This document shows positions 27,289 through 34,916 of a stretch of DNA of 64,000 bases, in pieces. Position 1 is the stretch's first letter; each line of letters opens with the position of its first letter. The position numbers and the translations under genes are program-made. The DNA comes from Sulfitobacter aestuariivivens (GTDB taxonomy: Bacteria > Pseudomonadota > Alphaproteobacteria > Rhodobacterales > Rhodobacteraceae), in assembly GCF_014763045.1 (NCBI RefSeq), contig NZ_JACTAG010000001.1:496001-560000 (forward strand), written 5' to 3'. The notes beneath the pieces are model-generated. The model was not told the origin of the DNA. It did not search any database and saw only the letters and a list, made by a program, of their open reading frames with translations.

Positions 27289-28035
27289 TTAGGGCGTCTC
27301 TTCATCCCACACGATCTGTGCGTCGCCTGCACGCATGTCACCCTTCGCACGGTCGAAGCGCAGGTAAGCAAGCGCCCGGTCGCCGGAAACAGTCATGAGT
27401 GTTCCGACCGACTTTCCATCGGTCAGAATTTCAGTGCCAACTTCTGCGGGGCCCGCCACCCGCACCTGCGCCAAACCCTTGCGCAATGCGGTTTTGTGCT
27501 TCATGCGCGCAGTCACTTCCTGACCAACATAGCAGCCTTTGCGGAAGTCCACGCCACTCAAGCGTTCAAAGCCCACCTCAAGGATGAATGTGTCGGGCGT
27601 CAGCTCTATACCCGTCTGCGGCACCTTTTGCGCCACATAAAGTGCGTCCCAATCCACGTTGTCATCGGTCTGTGGCATGTCACGGTAAGCACGCCACCCC
27701 AAGGCTGCGTCGCGGGGATCGGGGTGCCCGTCTGGTGGGACGTCACCGACACCGCGGTGCATATGCAGCGCAGCGGTCTCGATCTGCACATCTGCACGCA
27801 GCTTATACATCATCAGTCGCTGGCTTAGCATGTCGCCAAGACTGTCATCCACATCCAGCAAGACAGCATCATGATCAGCGACAAGAAAGAAATCCGCCAG
27901 ATATTTTCCTTGTGGGGTCAGCATCGCCGCATAGACCAGCCCCTGGTCCAGCTTGGTGACATCATTGGTGACCAGACCTTGCAGGAAATCGCGGGTGTCG
28001 GTTCCGATCAGGCGCAGGATGCGGCGGTTTGGCAT
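27289..28035 (-). CDS. ygfZ: YgfZ/GcvT-domain folate-binding protein
   Basis: A 248-residue protein of the GcvT fold that assists iron-sulfur cluster assembly or repair with a bound folate. The diagnostic motif is present as FRKGCYVGQEVTARMKHK, with the conserved cysteine. The N-terminal FLQGLVTNDVTKL and AAMLTPQGKYLADFFL segments are typical. It is divergent from the glycosyltransferase gene, separated by about 70 bases. Confidence 0.9.
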   Translation of the reverse strand: MPNRRILRLIGTDTRDFLQGLVTNDVTKLDQGLVYAAMLTPQGKYLADFFLVADHDAVLLDVDDSLGDMLSQRLMMYKLRADVQIETAALHMHRGVGDVPPDGHPDPRDAALGWRAYRDMPQTDDNVDWDALYVAQKVPQTGIELTPDTFILEVGFERLSGVDFRKGCYVGQEVTARMKHKTALRKGLAQVRVAGPAEVGTEILTDGKSVGTLMTVSGDRALAYLRFDRAKGDMRAGDAQIVWDEETP

Positions 28036-28103
28036 GGGTCATATCCTTTGCAACACTCTGCATCACATATATGACTGCGCCACCGGACCAAAAGAGGCAA
28101 AAG

Positions 28104-28790
28104 ATGCGCGCCCCGATCTCAGTGATCATTCCAACCCTGAATGCCGTGGACGCATTGCCCGGTTGCCTTGGTGCATTGATGGAAGGGCTTGACGCCGGTC
28201 TGATCCGCGAAGTGATTGTGAGCGACGGCGGCTCGCGCGATGCGACGGGGGCGACGGCGCAGGCCTGGGGGGCCGAGGTGCTGCATGGTCCGGCCTCGCG
28301 CGGCGGGCAATTGCGGCGCGGGTGTGCCGCGGCAAAGGGCGACTGGCTGCTGATCCTGCATGCCGATACGCAGCTGGGCGAAGGCTGGCCAAAGGCAGTC
28401 CGGCCCCATCTGGAGGGCGAATTGGCTGGCTGGTTCCGGCTTTCCTTTGCCGGGGGCGGACTGGCGGCGGCGCTGGTCGCGGCATGGGCCAATCTGCGCA
28501 GCAGATTTGGGTTGCCCTACGGAGATCAGGGGCTGCTGATCCCGCGCCGTCTTTATGACGTCGTCGGCGGGTACTGTGATCAGCCGCTGATGGAGGATGT
28601 GGCCCTTGCCCGCACTCTGCGCGGCAAGTTGACGGGGCTGCCTGCAACAGCCATCACCAGCGCAGAAAAATATCGCACGCAAGGCTGGATGCGCCGCGGT
28701 ACTCGAAACCTCTGGACGCTGGCGCGATATTTTGCCGGGGCCTCGCCAGAGCAACTGGCCGCACGATACGACCGTCCGACGCAATCGTGA
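28104..28790 (+). CDS. family 2 glycosyltransferase (TIGR04283-like)
   Basis: A 228-residue GT-A enzyme. The N-terminal ISVIIPTLNAVDALPGCL is the nucleotide-binding strand, VIVSDGGSRDAT and LLILHADTQLGEGW carry the acidic metal-binding residues, and YGDQGLLIPRRLYDVVGGY is characteristic of the TIGR04283 group. Sugar and acceptor are unknown. The start at 28104 has AAGAGGC before it; earlier in-frame codons overlap the divergent promoter. Its TGA abuts the stop of the convergent ABC gene with no space between. Confidence 0.85.
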   Translation: MRAPISVIIPTLNAVDALPGCLGALMEGLDAGLIREVIVSDGGSRDATGATAQAWGAEVLHGPASRGGQLRRGCAAAKGDWLLILHADTQLGEGWPKAVRPHLEGELAGWFRLSFAGGGLAAALVAAWANLRSRFGLPYGDQGLLIPRRLYDVVGGYCDQPLMEDVALARTLRGKLTGLPATAITSAEKYRTQGWMRRGTRNLWTLARYFAGASPEQLAARYDRPTQS

Positions 28791-30647
28791 TCACCCGAAC
28801 AGGGCTTGCCCCAAACGTTGCAGGATTGTCGGTTTTTCGCCGTCATCGCTGCGCTGGCGCCCCCTGAGCGCGCGCAACCCGTGCGCGTCTGAGACTGTCT
28901 TGCCTTCCTGAAACTGCAGGCGGTAAAGGTCGGCGTATATGCCGCCGCGCTCAAGCAGTTCTTCGTGGGTGCCTTCGTCCATGACGCGGCCCCGGTCCAT
29001 TACGATAATTTTGTCCGCACTGCGGATTGTGGACAGGCGGTGTGCGATCACAAGTGTTGTGCGCCCTTCGGACAGACGATCAAGGGCATCCTGCACCATC
29101 TGTTCCGATTGGGCATCAAGCGCGCTCGTGGCTTCGTCCAATAGCAGGATCGGCGTATCGCGCAGCAGGGCGCGGGCGATGACCACACGCTGGCGCTGGC
29201 CACCGGAAAGGGCAGAACCGCGCGGTCCCACGCGCGTGTCGAGCCCATGCTCCAGACTGGGAAGGAAGTCTGAAACGTGCGCGGCGTCCAGAACGCCTTG
29301 CAACTGCGCGTCGCTGACGTCTTCGCGGCCAAGCACGATGTTTTCCCGCAGGGTTTCATCAAACAGCAACGCCTCTTGCGTGACCACGGAAAACAGCCCG
29401 CGCAGATCCCGCAGCCGCAGTGACGTGGCAGGCTGATCTCCGATCAGCACAACGCCGGCCTGCGGGTCAATAAGTCGCGTCAACAGATTGAAAACAGTCG
29501 ACTTACCGGCGCCCGACGCGCCGACCAAGGCGGTTGTTTGACCCGGTTCAGCGTGCAATGTCAGCCCGTCCAGCACCTTGGCCTCGCCATAGGCCAGATC
29601 CACACCCTCAAGCACCACGCCCGGCGTGCCAGCGGGTAGCGCGACTGGGGTCTTGGGATCTTTCAGACGCAGGGGGGCATCCATCAGTTCCTTGATCCGT
29701 TCAAGCGCGGCTGCCGCGACCTGCCACAAACCGCTGATCGCCCCCAACCGGCGCAGCGGGCTAAAGGCAAATCCCATGGCTGTAAAGAAGGTCATGAACT
29801 GGCCGATGGTCTTATCGCCCGAGATGATCTCGGCCCCGCCATAGAGAATGACAGCCATGAACCCCAGACCCGACATGATGTCGATCAGTCCGGGGATTGC
29901 CGAGTTGCCAAAGGCGGCACGTACTTCGGTCTTGATAAATGTTCCGGTCATGTCGCGGTACTGGCGCGCCTGATACTGCTCAAGCGCGTTGAGCTTGATC
30001 TGAACGATGCCGTGAAACACTTCGTCCAGCCGCGTGGCCAAGCCAGCCCCTAGATCACGCGCCTCGCGCGAACGGCGACGCACGAAACGCTGGGCGGCGG
30101 CAGCGGGGAGCACCATCAGGGGGATACCGACACAGGCCAGCAATGCCCAAATCGGATCAATGGCGATGGCAACGCCCAAAAGAACCAGCAAACCGATAAA
30201 ATCGCGGCCTGCGCCGGTGATGACCGCGCGCCAGACATCGCCCACGGCATTCACATCCGATTGAACCCGCTGCACCAGAAATCCGGGCGGGTGGGTCTGA
30301 TGAAACGCCCCGTCCTGCCGCATCATGCGATCCAGCAGGTCGATGCGCATATCGGCCGCGGTTTTCTGCGCCACGCGGGTCAGCAGCACCTTCTGGATGA
30401 CCCCGGCAAAGGCCCGCAGGATGAAGATGCCCATCAGGACGACCCCAACCCAGACCAGCGCGTCATCGCGACCGCCGACAAAGACGAGATCGAACATCGG
30501 TTCCATCAGACGCGCCAGTGCGCCCAGCGTCGCCCCTTCGATGGCCATAAAGAAAACGGCCACCAGCATGGTTGGTGAATGCTTCTTGAGGTAGGCCCCC
30601 CAGATCCAGCGCAGCAATTGCCCGGACGTATAGGTCTGGTCGTTCAT
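28791..30647 (-). CDS. ABC transporter, fused membrane and ATPase domains (MsbA-like)
   Basis: A 618-residue half-transporter: an N-terminal six-helix exporter domain, roughly residues 25-320, then an ATPase. ATPase motifs are LVGASGAGKSTVFNLL (Walker A), LSGGQRQRVVIARALL (signature), ILLLDEATSALDAQ (Walker B) and IAHRLS. Homodimers of this type flip lipids or export drugs. The lipid A flippase MsbA is the closest well-known relative, but the substrate is not fixed. The start at 30647 replaces an open extension with no family features. A convergent neighbour ends at the adjacent base. Confidence 0.9.
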   Translation of the reverse strand: MNDQTYTSGQLLRWIWGAYLKKHSPTMLVAVFFMAIEGATLGALARLMEPMFDLVFVGGRDDALVWVGVVLMGIFILRAFAGVIQKVLLTRVAQKTAADMRIDLLDRMMRQDGAFHQTHPPGFLVQRVQSDVNAVGDVWRAVITGAGRDFIGLLVLLGVAIAIDPIWALLACVGIPLMVLPAAAAQRFVRRRSREARDLGAGLATRLDEVFHGIVQIKLNALEQYQARQYRDMTGTFIKTEVRAAFGNSAIPGLIDIMSGLGFMAVILYGGAEIISGDKTIGQFMTFFTAMGFAFSPLRRLGAISGLWQVAAAALERIKELMDAPLRLKDPKTPVALPAGTPGVVLEGVDLAYGEAKVLDGLTLHAEPGQTTALVGASGAGKSTVFNLLTRLIDPQAGVVLIGDQPATSLRLRDLRGLFSVVTQEALLFDETLRENIVLGREDVSDAQLQGVLDAAHVSDFLPSLEHGLDTRVGPRGSALSGGQRQRVVIARALLRDTPILLLDEATSALDAQSEQMVQDALDRLSEGRTTLVIAHRLSTIRSADKIIVMDRGRVMDEGTHEELLERGGIYADLYRLQFQEGKTVSDAHGLRALRGRQRSDDGEKPTILQRLGQALFG

Positions 30648-30783
30648 AACCGTTTCAAACTTCCCTTGGGCCCGTAGTCTCAACGATTTACGCGGGAGTG
30701 CGGGGCAGGGCAAGCGCTCTGCGGTGTTGACGCTGCACGCGGGCGGGCTAGTGTCCCGACAATCCCGCACAGAAAGCAGTTAC

Positions 30784-31992
30784 ATGACCACTGAGACTTC
30801 GCTTGCGCACGGGCGCTCTTATCTCGCCATTCCCGGACCTTCGGTGATGCCGGATGAGGTGCTGCGCGCCATGCACCGGGCGGCCCCCAATATCTATTCG
30901 GGCGCGCTGATCGACATGATGCCGGGGCTGCTGGCGGATGTGCGACGCGTTGCCCGGACGAAACATCATGTAGCGATGTACATCGGCAATGGTCATGCCG
31001 TGTGGGAGGCCTCACTGGCCAATGTTGTCGGGCCGGGGGATAGCGTGCTGGTCCCGTCGACGGGCCACTTTGGAACAAGCTGGGCCGGCATGGCGGAAAG
31101 CCTTGGGGTCACCGCGCACGTTCTTGATTTTGGCAAGCGCGCGCCGATGGATCTGGAGCGAGTGGCAGACACCCTTGCCGCAGACAAAGCGCATGAAATC
31201 AAGGCTGTGCTGGCCGTACACGTGGATACGTCGACCTCAGTGCGCAACGATATTGCCGGGTTGCGTCAAGTACTCGATGCGGCGGATCACCCCGCCTTGC
31301 TGATGGTGGATTGCATTGCCTCGATGGGATGCGATGCATTCGAGATGGACGCCTGGGGGGTCGATGTGGCGATGACGGCATGCCAGAAGGGGCTGATGGT
31401 GCCGCCCGGCGTCGGTTTTGTTTTTTTCAACGATCGCGCTGCTGCGCGGCGCGCCGAGATGGCGCGGGTCAGCTCGTATTGGGACTGGACGCCGCGCGCG
31501 CACGCTGACAGCTTTTGGCAATACCACTGCGGAACCGCCCCGACGCAGCACATGTATGGCTTGCGAACCGCCTTAGATATGATCCACGCCGAGGGGATCG
31601 AGAATGTCTGGCACCGGCACGAGGTGCTTGCAGAGGCCATTTGGGTGGCCTGTGAAGCCTGGGGGAAGACAGGACCATTCGAGCTCAACATTATTGAGCG
31701 TGCGCACCGTAGCAGAGCGGTGACAGCCCTGCGATTGCAGGCCCCTTACGCCACAGCACTGCGGGAGTGGACACAAAGCCGGATCGGCCTGACGCTGGGT
31801 ATCGGCCTGGGCATGGTCGCCTCCGATGATCCCAATTGGCACGGGTTCTTCCGGCTGGGGCACATGGGACATGTCAACGGCCAGATGATCATGGGGTTGT
31901 TGGGTGGCATGCAGGCGGGGCTGCGGGCCCTTGATATCCCCCACGGGGAAGGGGCGCTGGATGCCGCAGCTGAGGTGATTGCCAGAGGTTAG
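30784..31992 (+). CDS. class V aminotransferase, serine-glyoxylate type
   Basis: A 402-residue PLP enzyme of the alanine/serine-glyoxylate aminotransferase group. SYLAIPGPSVMPDEVLRAM at the start, VDCIASMG with the PLP-pairing aspartate, and MTACQKGLMVPPGVGFVFF with the Schiff-base lysine are all family marks. The usual role is to make glycine and hydroxypyruvate in the serine cycle or photorespiration-like metabolism. No other serine-cycle genes are nearby. The start MTTETSLAHG at 30784 is favoured over 30724. Confidence 0.85.
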   Translation: MTTETSLAHGRSYLAIPGPSVMPDEVLRAMHRAAPNIYSGALIDMMPGLLADVRRVARTKHHVAMYIGNGHAVWEASLANVVGPGDSVLVPSTGHFGTSWAGMAESLGVTAHVLDFGKRAPMDLERVADTLAADKAHEIKAVLAVHVDTSTSVRNDIAGLRQVLDAADHPALLMVDCIASMGCDAFEMDAWGVDVAMTACQKGLMVPPGVGFVFFNDRAAARRAEMARVSSYWDWTPRAHADSFWQYHCGTAPTQHMYGLRTALDMIHAEGIENVWHRHEVLAEAIWVACEAWGKTGPFELNIIERAHRSRAVTALRLQAPYATALREWTQSRIGLTLGIGLGMVASDDPNWHGFFRLGHMGHVNGQMIMGLLGGMQAGLRALDIPHGEGALDAAAEVIARG

Positions 31993-31999
31993 CGGCGCG

Positions 32000-32182
32000 C
32001 TAGGCGCGGGTTTGCTCAATTCGCCGGATAAGCCAGTTTACACCCCAGCCCAGAGCGGCAGCAGCAATCAGCCCCCAGATGGCCCAGATCACCATCAGGA
32101 TCCATGTCAGGTTCACGCCAAACATGACGATGCAGGCTGACGTGTAATTCGGGGCAGCGGGGCGGTCTGATGTATCGCGCAT
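32000..32182 (-). CDS. small membrane protein
   Basis: A 60-residue protein with a polar N-terminus (MRDTSDRPAAPNYT), then two hydrophobic segments (about residues 16-36 and 37-52) and a basic tail. It precedes the HisC-like gene's 3' end region on the same strand only by proximity. I recall similar small proteins beside HisC-like genes in Rhodobacteraceae, sometimes mislabelled as the aminotransferase. The function is unknown. Confidence 0.6.
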   Translation of the reverse strand: MRDTSDRPAAPNYTSACIVMFGVNLTWILMVIWAIWGLIAAAALGWGVNWLIRRIEQTRA

Positions 32183-32234
32183 CTTGGGTCTCGGTCTCTG
32201 AATGACGATAAGTCTAGCATGTCATTCCGCGCCG

Positions 32235-33338
32235 TCAGCCCTTTTTTGCGGCCTCCAATGCGCCGGGCAAGGCGGCGGCAAAAGCAGCAAGATCGCTTGG
32301 TGTGCCGCAACTGATGCGGATGCACCGGTTTTGTGGGGCGACAAAAGGCATGCGCACAAAGATGCCGCGTGCGACCAATTCATCAAGCACGGCTTTCGCG
32401 AAAGCCCCGTCCGCACCGCAATCAATTGTCACAAAGTTCGCGGCTGACGGGAGCGGGGACAGCCCATTGTCGATGGCAATCTGGGCAATTTGATTTTGGG
32501 AGTGTGCAATTTTCTCAAGCACCTGTGACAGATACGACTGATCGGCCAGGGCGGCCTCCGCGCCCGCCTGAGCGGCGCGGTTCATGCCGAAATGATTGCG
32601 CACTTTGTGGAATGCAGAGATCAGGTCAGGATGCCCCATCCCATAGCCGACACGGGCTCCGGCCATGCCATAGGCCTTGGAAAAGGTGCGAAACCGGATG
32701 ATCCGTGGATCATCCAATGGCAGTCGCAAGGCGGTGCCGTCGGGCGCGGTATCAACATACGCCTCATCCAGCACCAGCAAGGTTCCCTCTGGCAGAGAGG
32801 CCATTGCTGCTGCGAGGTCTGCACCAGTGTGCCAACTGCCCATCGGATTGTCGGGATTGGCCAGATAGACCAGTTTTGCATCCACTTCTGCGGCTTTGGC
32901 AAAAAGGGTCGCGGGGTCTTCGTGATCATCGACATAAGGCACCTTGTGCAAGGTGCCGCCATATCCCGCCACGTGGTAGTTGAATGTCGGATAGGCCCCG
33001 TCAGAGGTGACTACCGCATCGCCCGGACCCACAAAAAGGCGCACAAGATAGCCCAACAGCCCATCTATGCCCTCGCCCACAATGATGTGGTCCGGCGTTG
33101 TCCCATGGTGCGCGGCAAGGGCCATTCGCAATGTGTGGCTTTCCGGATCGCCGTACATCCAGTGCCCTGTTTCAGCCATCGCCGCGATGGCCCTGGGCGA
33201 TGGCCCGAACACGTTCTCGTTGGCGCCCAGCCGCGCCGCAAAAGGACGGCCTCTGCTACGCTCCTGCGTCTCGGGGCCGACAAAGGGCACGGTGGCGGGC
33301 AGGGATTGGGCGAGCGGGGTCAGGCGAATATGGGTCAT
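32235..33338 (-). CDS. histidinol-phosphate aminotransferase-like PLP enzyme
   Basis: A 367-residue class I/II aminotransferase. RLGANENVFGPSPRAIAAM, LVYLANPDNPMGSW and FRTFSKAYGMAGARVGYGM (Schiff-base lysine) are HisC-type motifs. It belongs to a divergent branch, since a biosynthetic hisC would usually lie elsewhere and this copy has no his genes around it. Substrates may be other aromatic or imidazole amino acids. The start at 33338 (MTHIRLTPLAQ) is taken from the family N-terminus. Confidence 0.83.
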   Translation of the reverse strand: MTHIRLTPLAQSLPATVPFVGPETQERSRGRPFAARLGANENVFGPSPRAIAAMAETGHWMYGDPESHTLRMALAAHHGTTPDHIIVGEGIDGLLGYLVRLFVGPGDAVVTSDGAYPTFNYHVAGYGGTLHKVPYVDDHEDPATLFAKAAEVDAKLVYLANPDNPMGSWHTGADLAAAMASLPEGTLLVLDEAYVDTAPDGTALRLPLDDPRIIRFRTFSKAYGMAGARVGYGMGHPDLISAFHKVRNHFGMNRAAQAGAEAALADQSYLSQVLEKIAHSQNQIAQIAIDNGLSPLPSAANFVTIDCGADGAFAKAVLDELVARGIFVRMPFVAPQNRCIRISCGTPSDLAAFAAALPGALEAAKKG

Positions 33339-33437
33339 GGCGGTTGTGATAGGGTCGGTCTGCCGGGGGGGCAAGTGGTTGGCAACGGGCAAAGTCGTTC
33401 TTATATGAGAATCGTTCGCAACAACAGAGGCGATATC

Positions 33438-33602
33438 ATGCCCAAATTCACCCGACGTGGTTTTATCGCGGCGACGGCCGCCGCCGGAACGCTGCGCATC
33501 GCGCCGTCCATGGCCACAAAGCCGCCGGTCCGGCGGGTATTGACCCTTGTCTATGACAAGTCACTTGGCATGATGCGGGCGGTCGACCGGCTGGTGCCGT
33601 GA
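33438..33602 (+). CDS. very small Tat-signal protein
   Basis: A 54-residue protein. MPKFTRRGFIAATAAAGTLR is a twin-arginine signal, with an RRGF core and a hydrophobic alanine stretch. Only about 30 residues follow, in PPVRRVLTLVYDKSLGMMRA and DRLVP. It diverges from the HisC-like gene. The frame is open for hundreds of codons upstream, but that part is antisense to the aminotransferase gene. Export of so short a chain through Tat suggests it is delivered folded with a partner or acts as a membrane-bound peptide. Confidence 0.6.
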   Translation: MPKFTRRGFIAATAAAGTLRIAPSMATKPPVRRVLTLVYDKSLGMMRAVDRLVP

Positions 33603-33664
33603 CGTAGTACTGGTCAGTCGCTAGGTGATGCGGTGTTATGGTGCTGCCCAATCAGGAGGTTTCC

Positions 33665-34453
33665 ATGTCCCGCGTATCTGTCACCTACGAAAATCACATC
33701 GCACATGTGCGCCTGACCCGCGCTGACAAGCTGAATGCCGTGGATCAGGATATGATTGATGCGATCATTGCAGCAGGGCAGGAGGTTGCCGGTTCCGATG
33801 CCCGGGTGGTGGTGCTGTCCGGAGAGGGCAAGGCGTTTTGCGCGGGCATTGATATTACAGGCCTGTCGGGGATGATGGGCAAGGACCCAGCGGATCTGCT
33901 GATGCCGCGTACCCACGGTGAAGAGACCACCAACCAATGGCAGGAAGTCGCCATGATCTGGGCACGGCTTGAGATCCCCGTTGTCGCAGCGCTGCATGGC
34001 GCGGTCTACGGCGCGGGGCTGCAACTGGCGCTGGGTGCCGATATGCGCATTGCCAGCCCTGACGCACGCCTTGCTGTGATGGAGATGAAGTGGGGCATTG
34101 TACCGGATATGGGTGGGATGGTCCTGCTGCCCCGGTTGGTGCGCTCTGATGTTCTGCGTGTGCTGACCTATACGGCCACCCCCATTTCGGCCGAGCAGGC
34201 CGAAAGATGGGGCATGGTCACGGAGCTGTCTGATGATCCGCTAACACGCGCCATGGAAATGGCGGGTGTGATCGCAGGCAAAAGCCCATCGGCAATAAGG
34301 GCTGCCAAGCGGTTGATTTCATTTGCAGAGGCGTCGGATGCAGACGCAATTCTGGAAGCGGAATCCCGTGAGCAGGCGGACCTGATCGGCAAGCCGCACC
34401 AGATGGAAGTGATTGCCGCGGAGTTTGGCAAGCGACCGGCGGTCTTCAAATAG
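33665..34453 (+). CDS. enoyl-CoA hydratase/isomerase family protein
   Basis: A 262-residue crotonase-fold enzyme. HVRLTRADKLNAVDQ, then LSGEGKAFCAGIDITGL with the oxyanion-hole backbone, and LHGAVYGAGLQLALGADMRI with the second oxyanion residue are typical. Near residue 140 the sequence reads MKWGIVPDMGGMVLLPRLV. The start at 33665 follows a clear AGGAGGTTTCC site. The reaction in fatty acid or amino acid breakdown cannot be told from sequence alone. Confidence 0.88.
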   Translation: MSRVSVTYENHIAHVRLTRADKLNAVDQDMIDAIIAAGQEVAGSDARVVVLSGEGKAFCAGIDITGLSGMMGKDPADLLMPRTHGEETTNQWQEVAMIWARLEIPVVAALHGAVYGAGLQLALGADMRIASPDARLAVMEMKWGIVPDMGGMVLLPRLVRSDVLRVLTYTATPISAEQAERWGMVTELSDDPLTRAMEMAGVIAGKSPSAIRAAKRLISFAEASDADAILEAESREQADLIGKPHQMEVIAAEFGKRPAVFK

Positions 34454-34576
34454 GCAGGCCTGATCCAAGTGACGCGCTGGCGCGCGATTCCGCTTATTGG
34501 TGCCCGCCGCGGGCCTGAGCCCGTCTGTTTCAGACAAGCCGCTTGCCGCCATCGCAGGATCCGGTCCTTGCTTGTG

Positions 34577-34906
34577 TCAGCGCATAAATTTGCGACGCGC
34601 TTCGACAGCGATGTTGTAGCGCAGTTCAAGATCCGCAATTTGCCTTGAAGCTTCAGTGCGGGTGGCCTCGGTCGTGGCGGCAGTGAAGGCCTGGCGGGCC
34701 TGCTTGAGCTTTTCCTTCAGCGCGAATTCTTCGGGAACAACACCGGCTTCGGCCATGATCCGGTATCCTGCAGAGGTCGCTGCTTCGGCGTCGGTTTCAG
34801 CACGGCGCGGGGGCAGGGGCTTGCCCTCACCCTGCAGGCCGCTCAGCCCACCAGAGGCGCGGGATTTGGCGATCTGCTGTTCGATAAGTTGTCGAAAGCT
34901 GCGCAT
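34577..34906 (-). CDS. DUF1992 (DnaJ-related) protein
   Basis: A 109-residue protein starting MRSFRQLIEQQIAKSRASGG, with GEGKPLPP and EEFALKEKLKQARQAF, the signature of the DUF1992/YhdN family related to DnaJ co-chaperone proteins. The long open frame upstream is antisense-like sequence over the valS 3' end and is not part of the gene. It starts 10 bases after the valS stop on the same strand, so it is probably co-transcribed with valS. Confidence 0.8.
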   Translation of the reverse strand: MRSFRQLIEQQIAKSRASGGLSGLQGEGKPLPPRRAETDAEAATSAGYRIMAEAGVVPEEFALKEKLKQARQAFTAATTEATRTEASRQIADLELRYNIAVEARRKFMR

Positions 34907-34916
34907 AATCCCAAGT

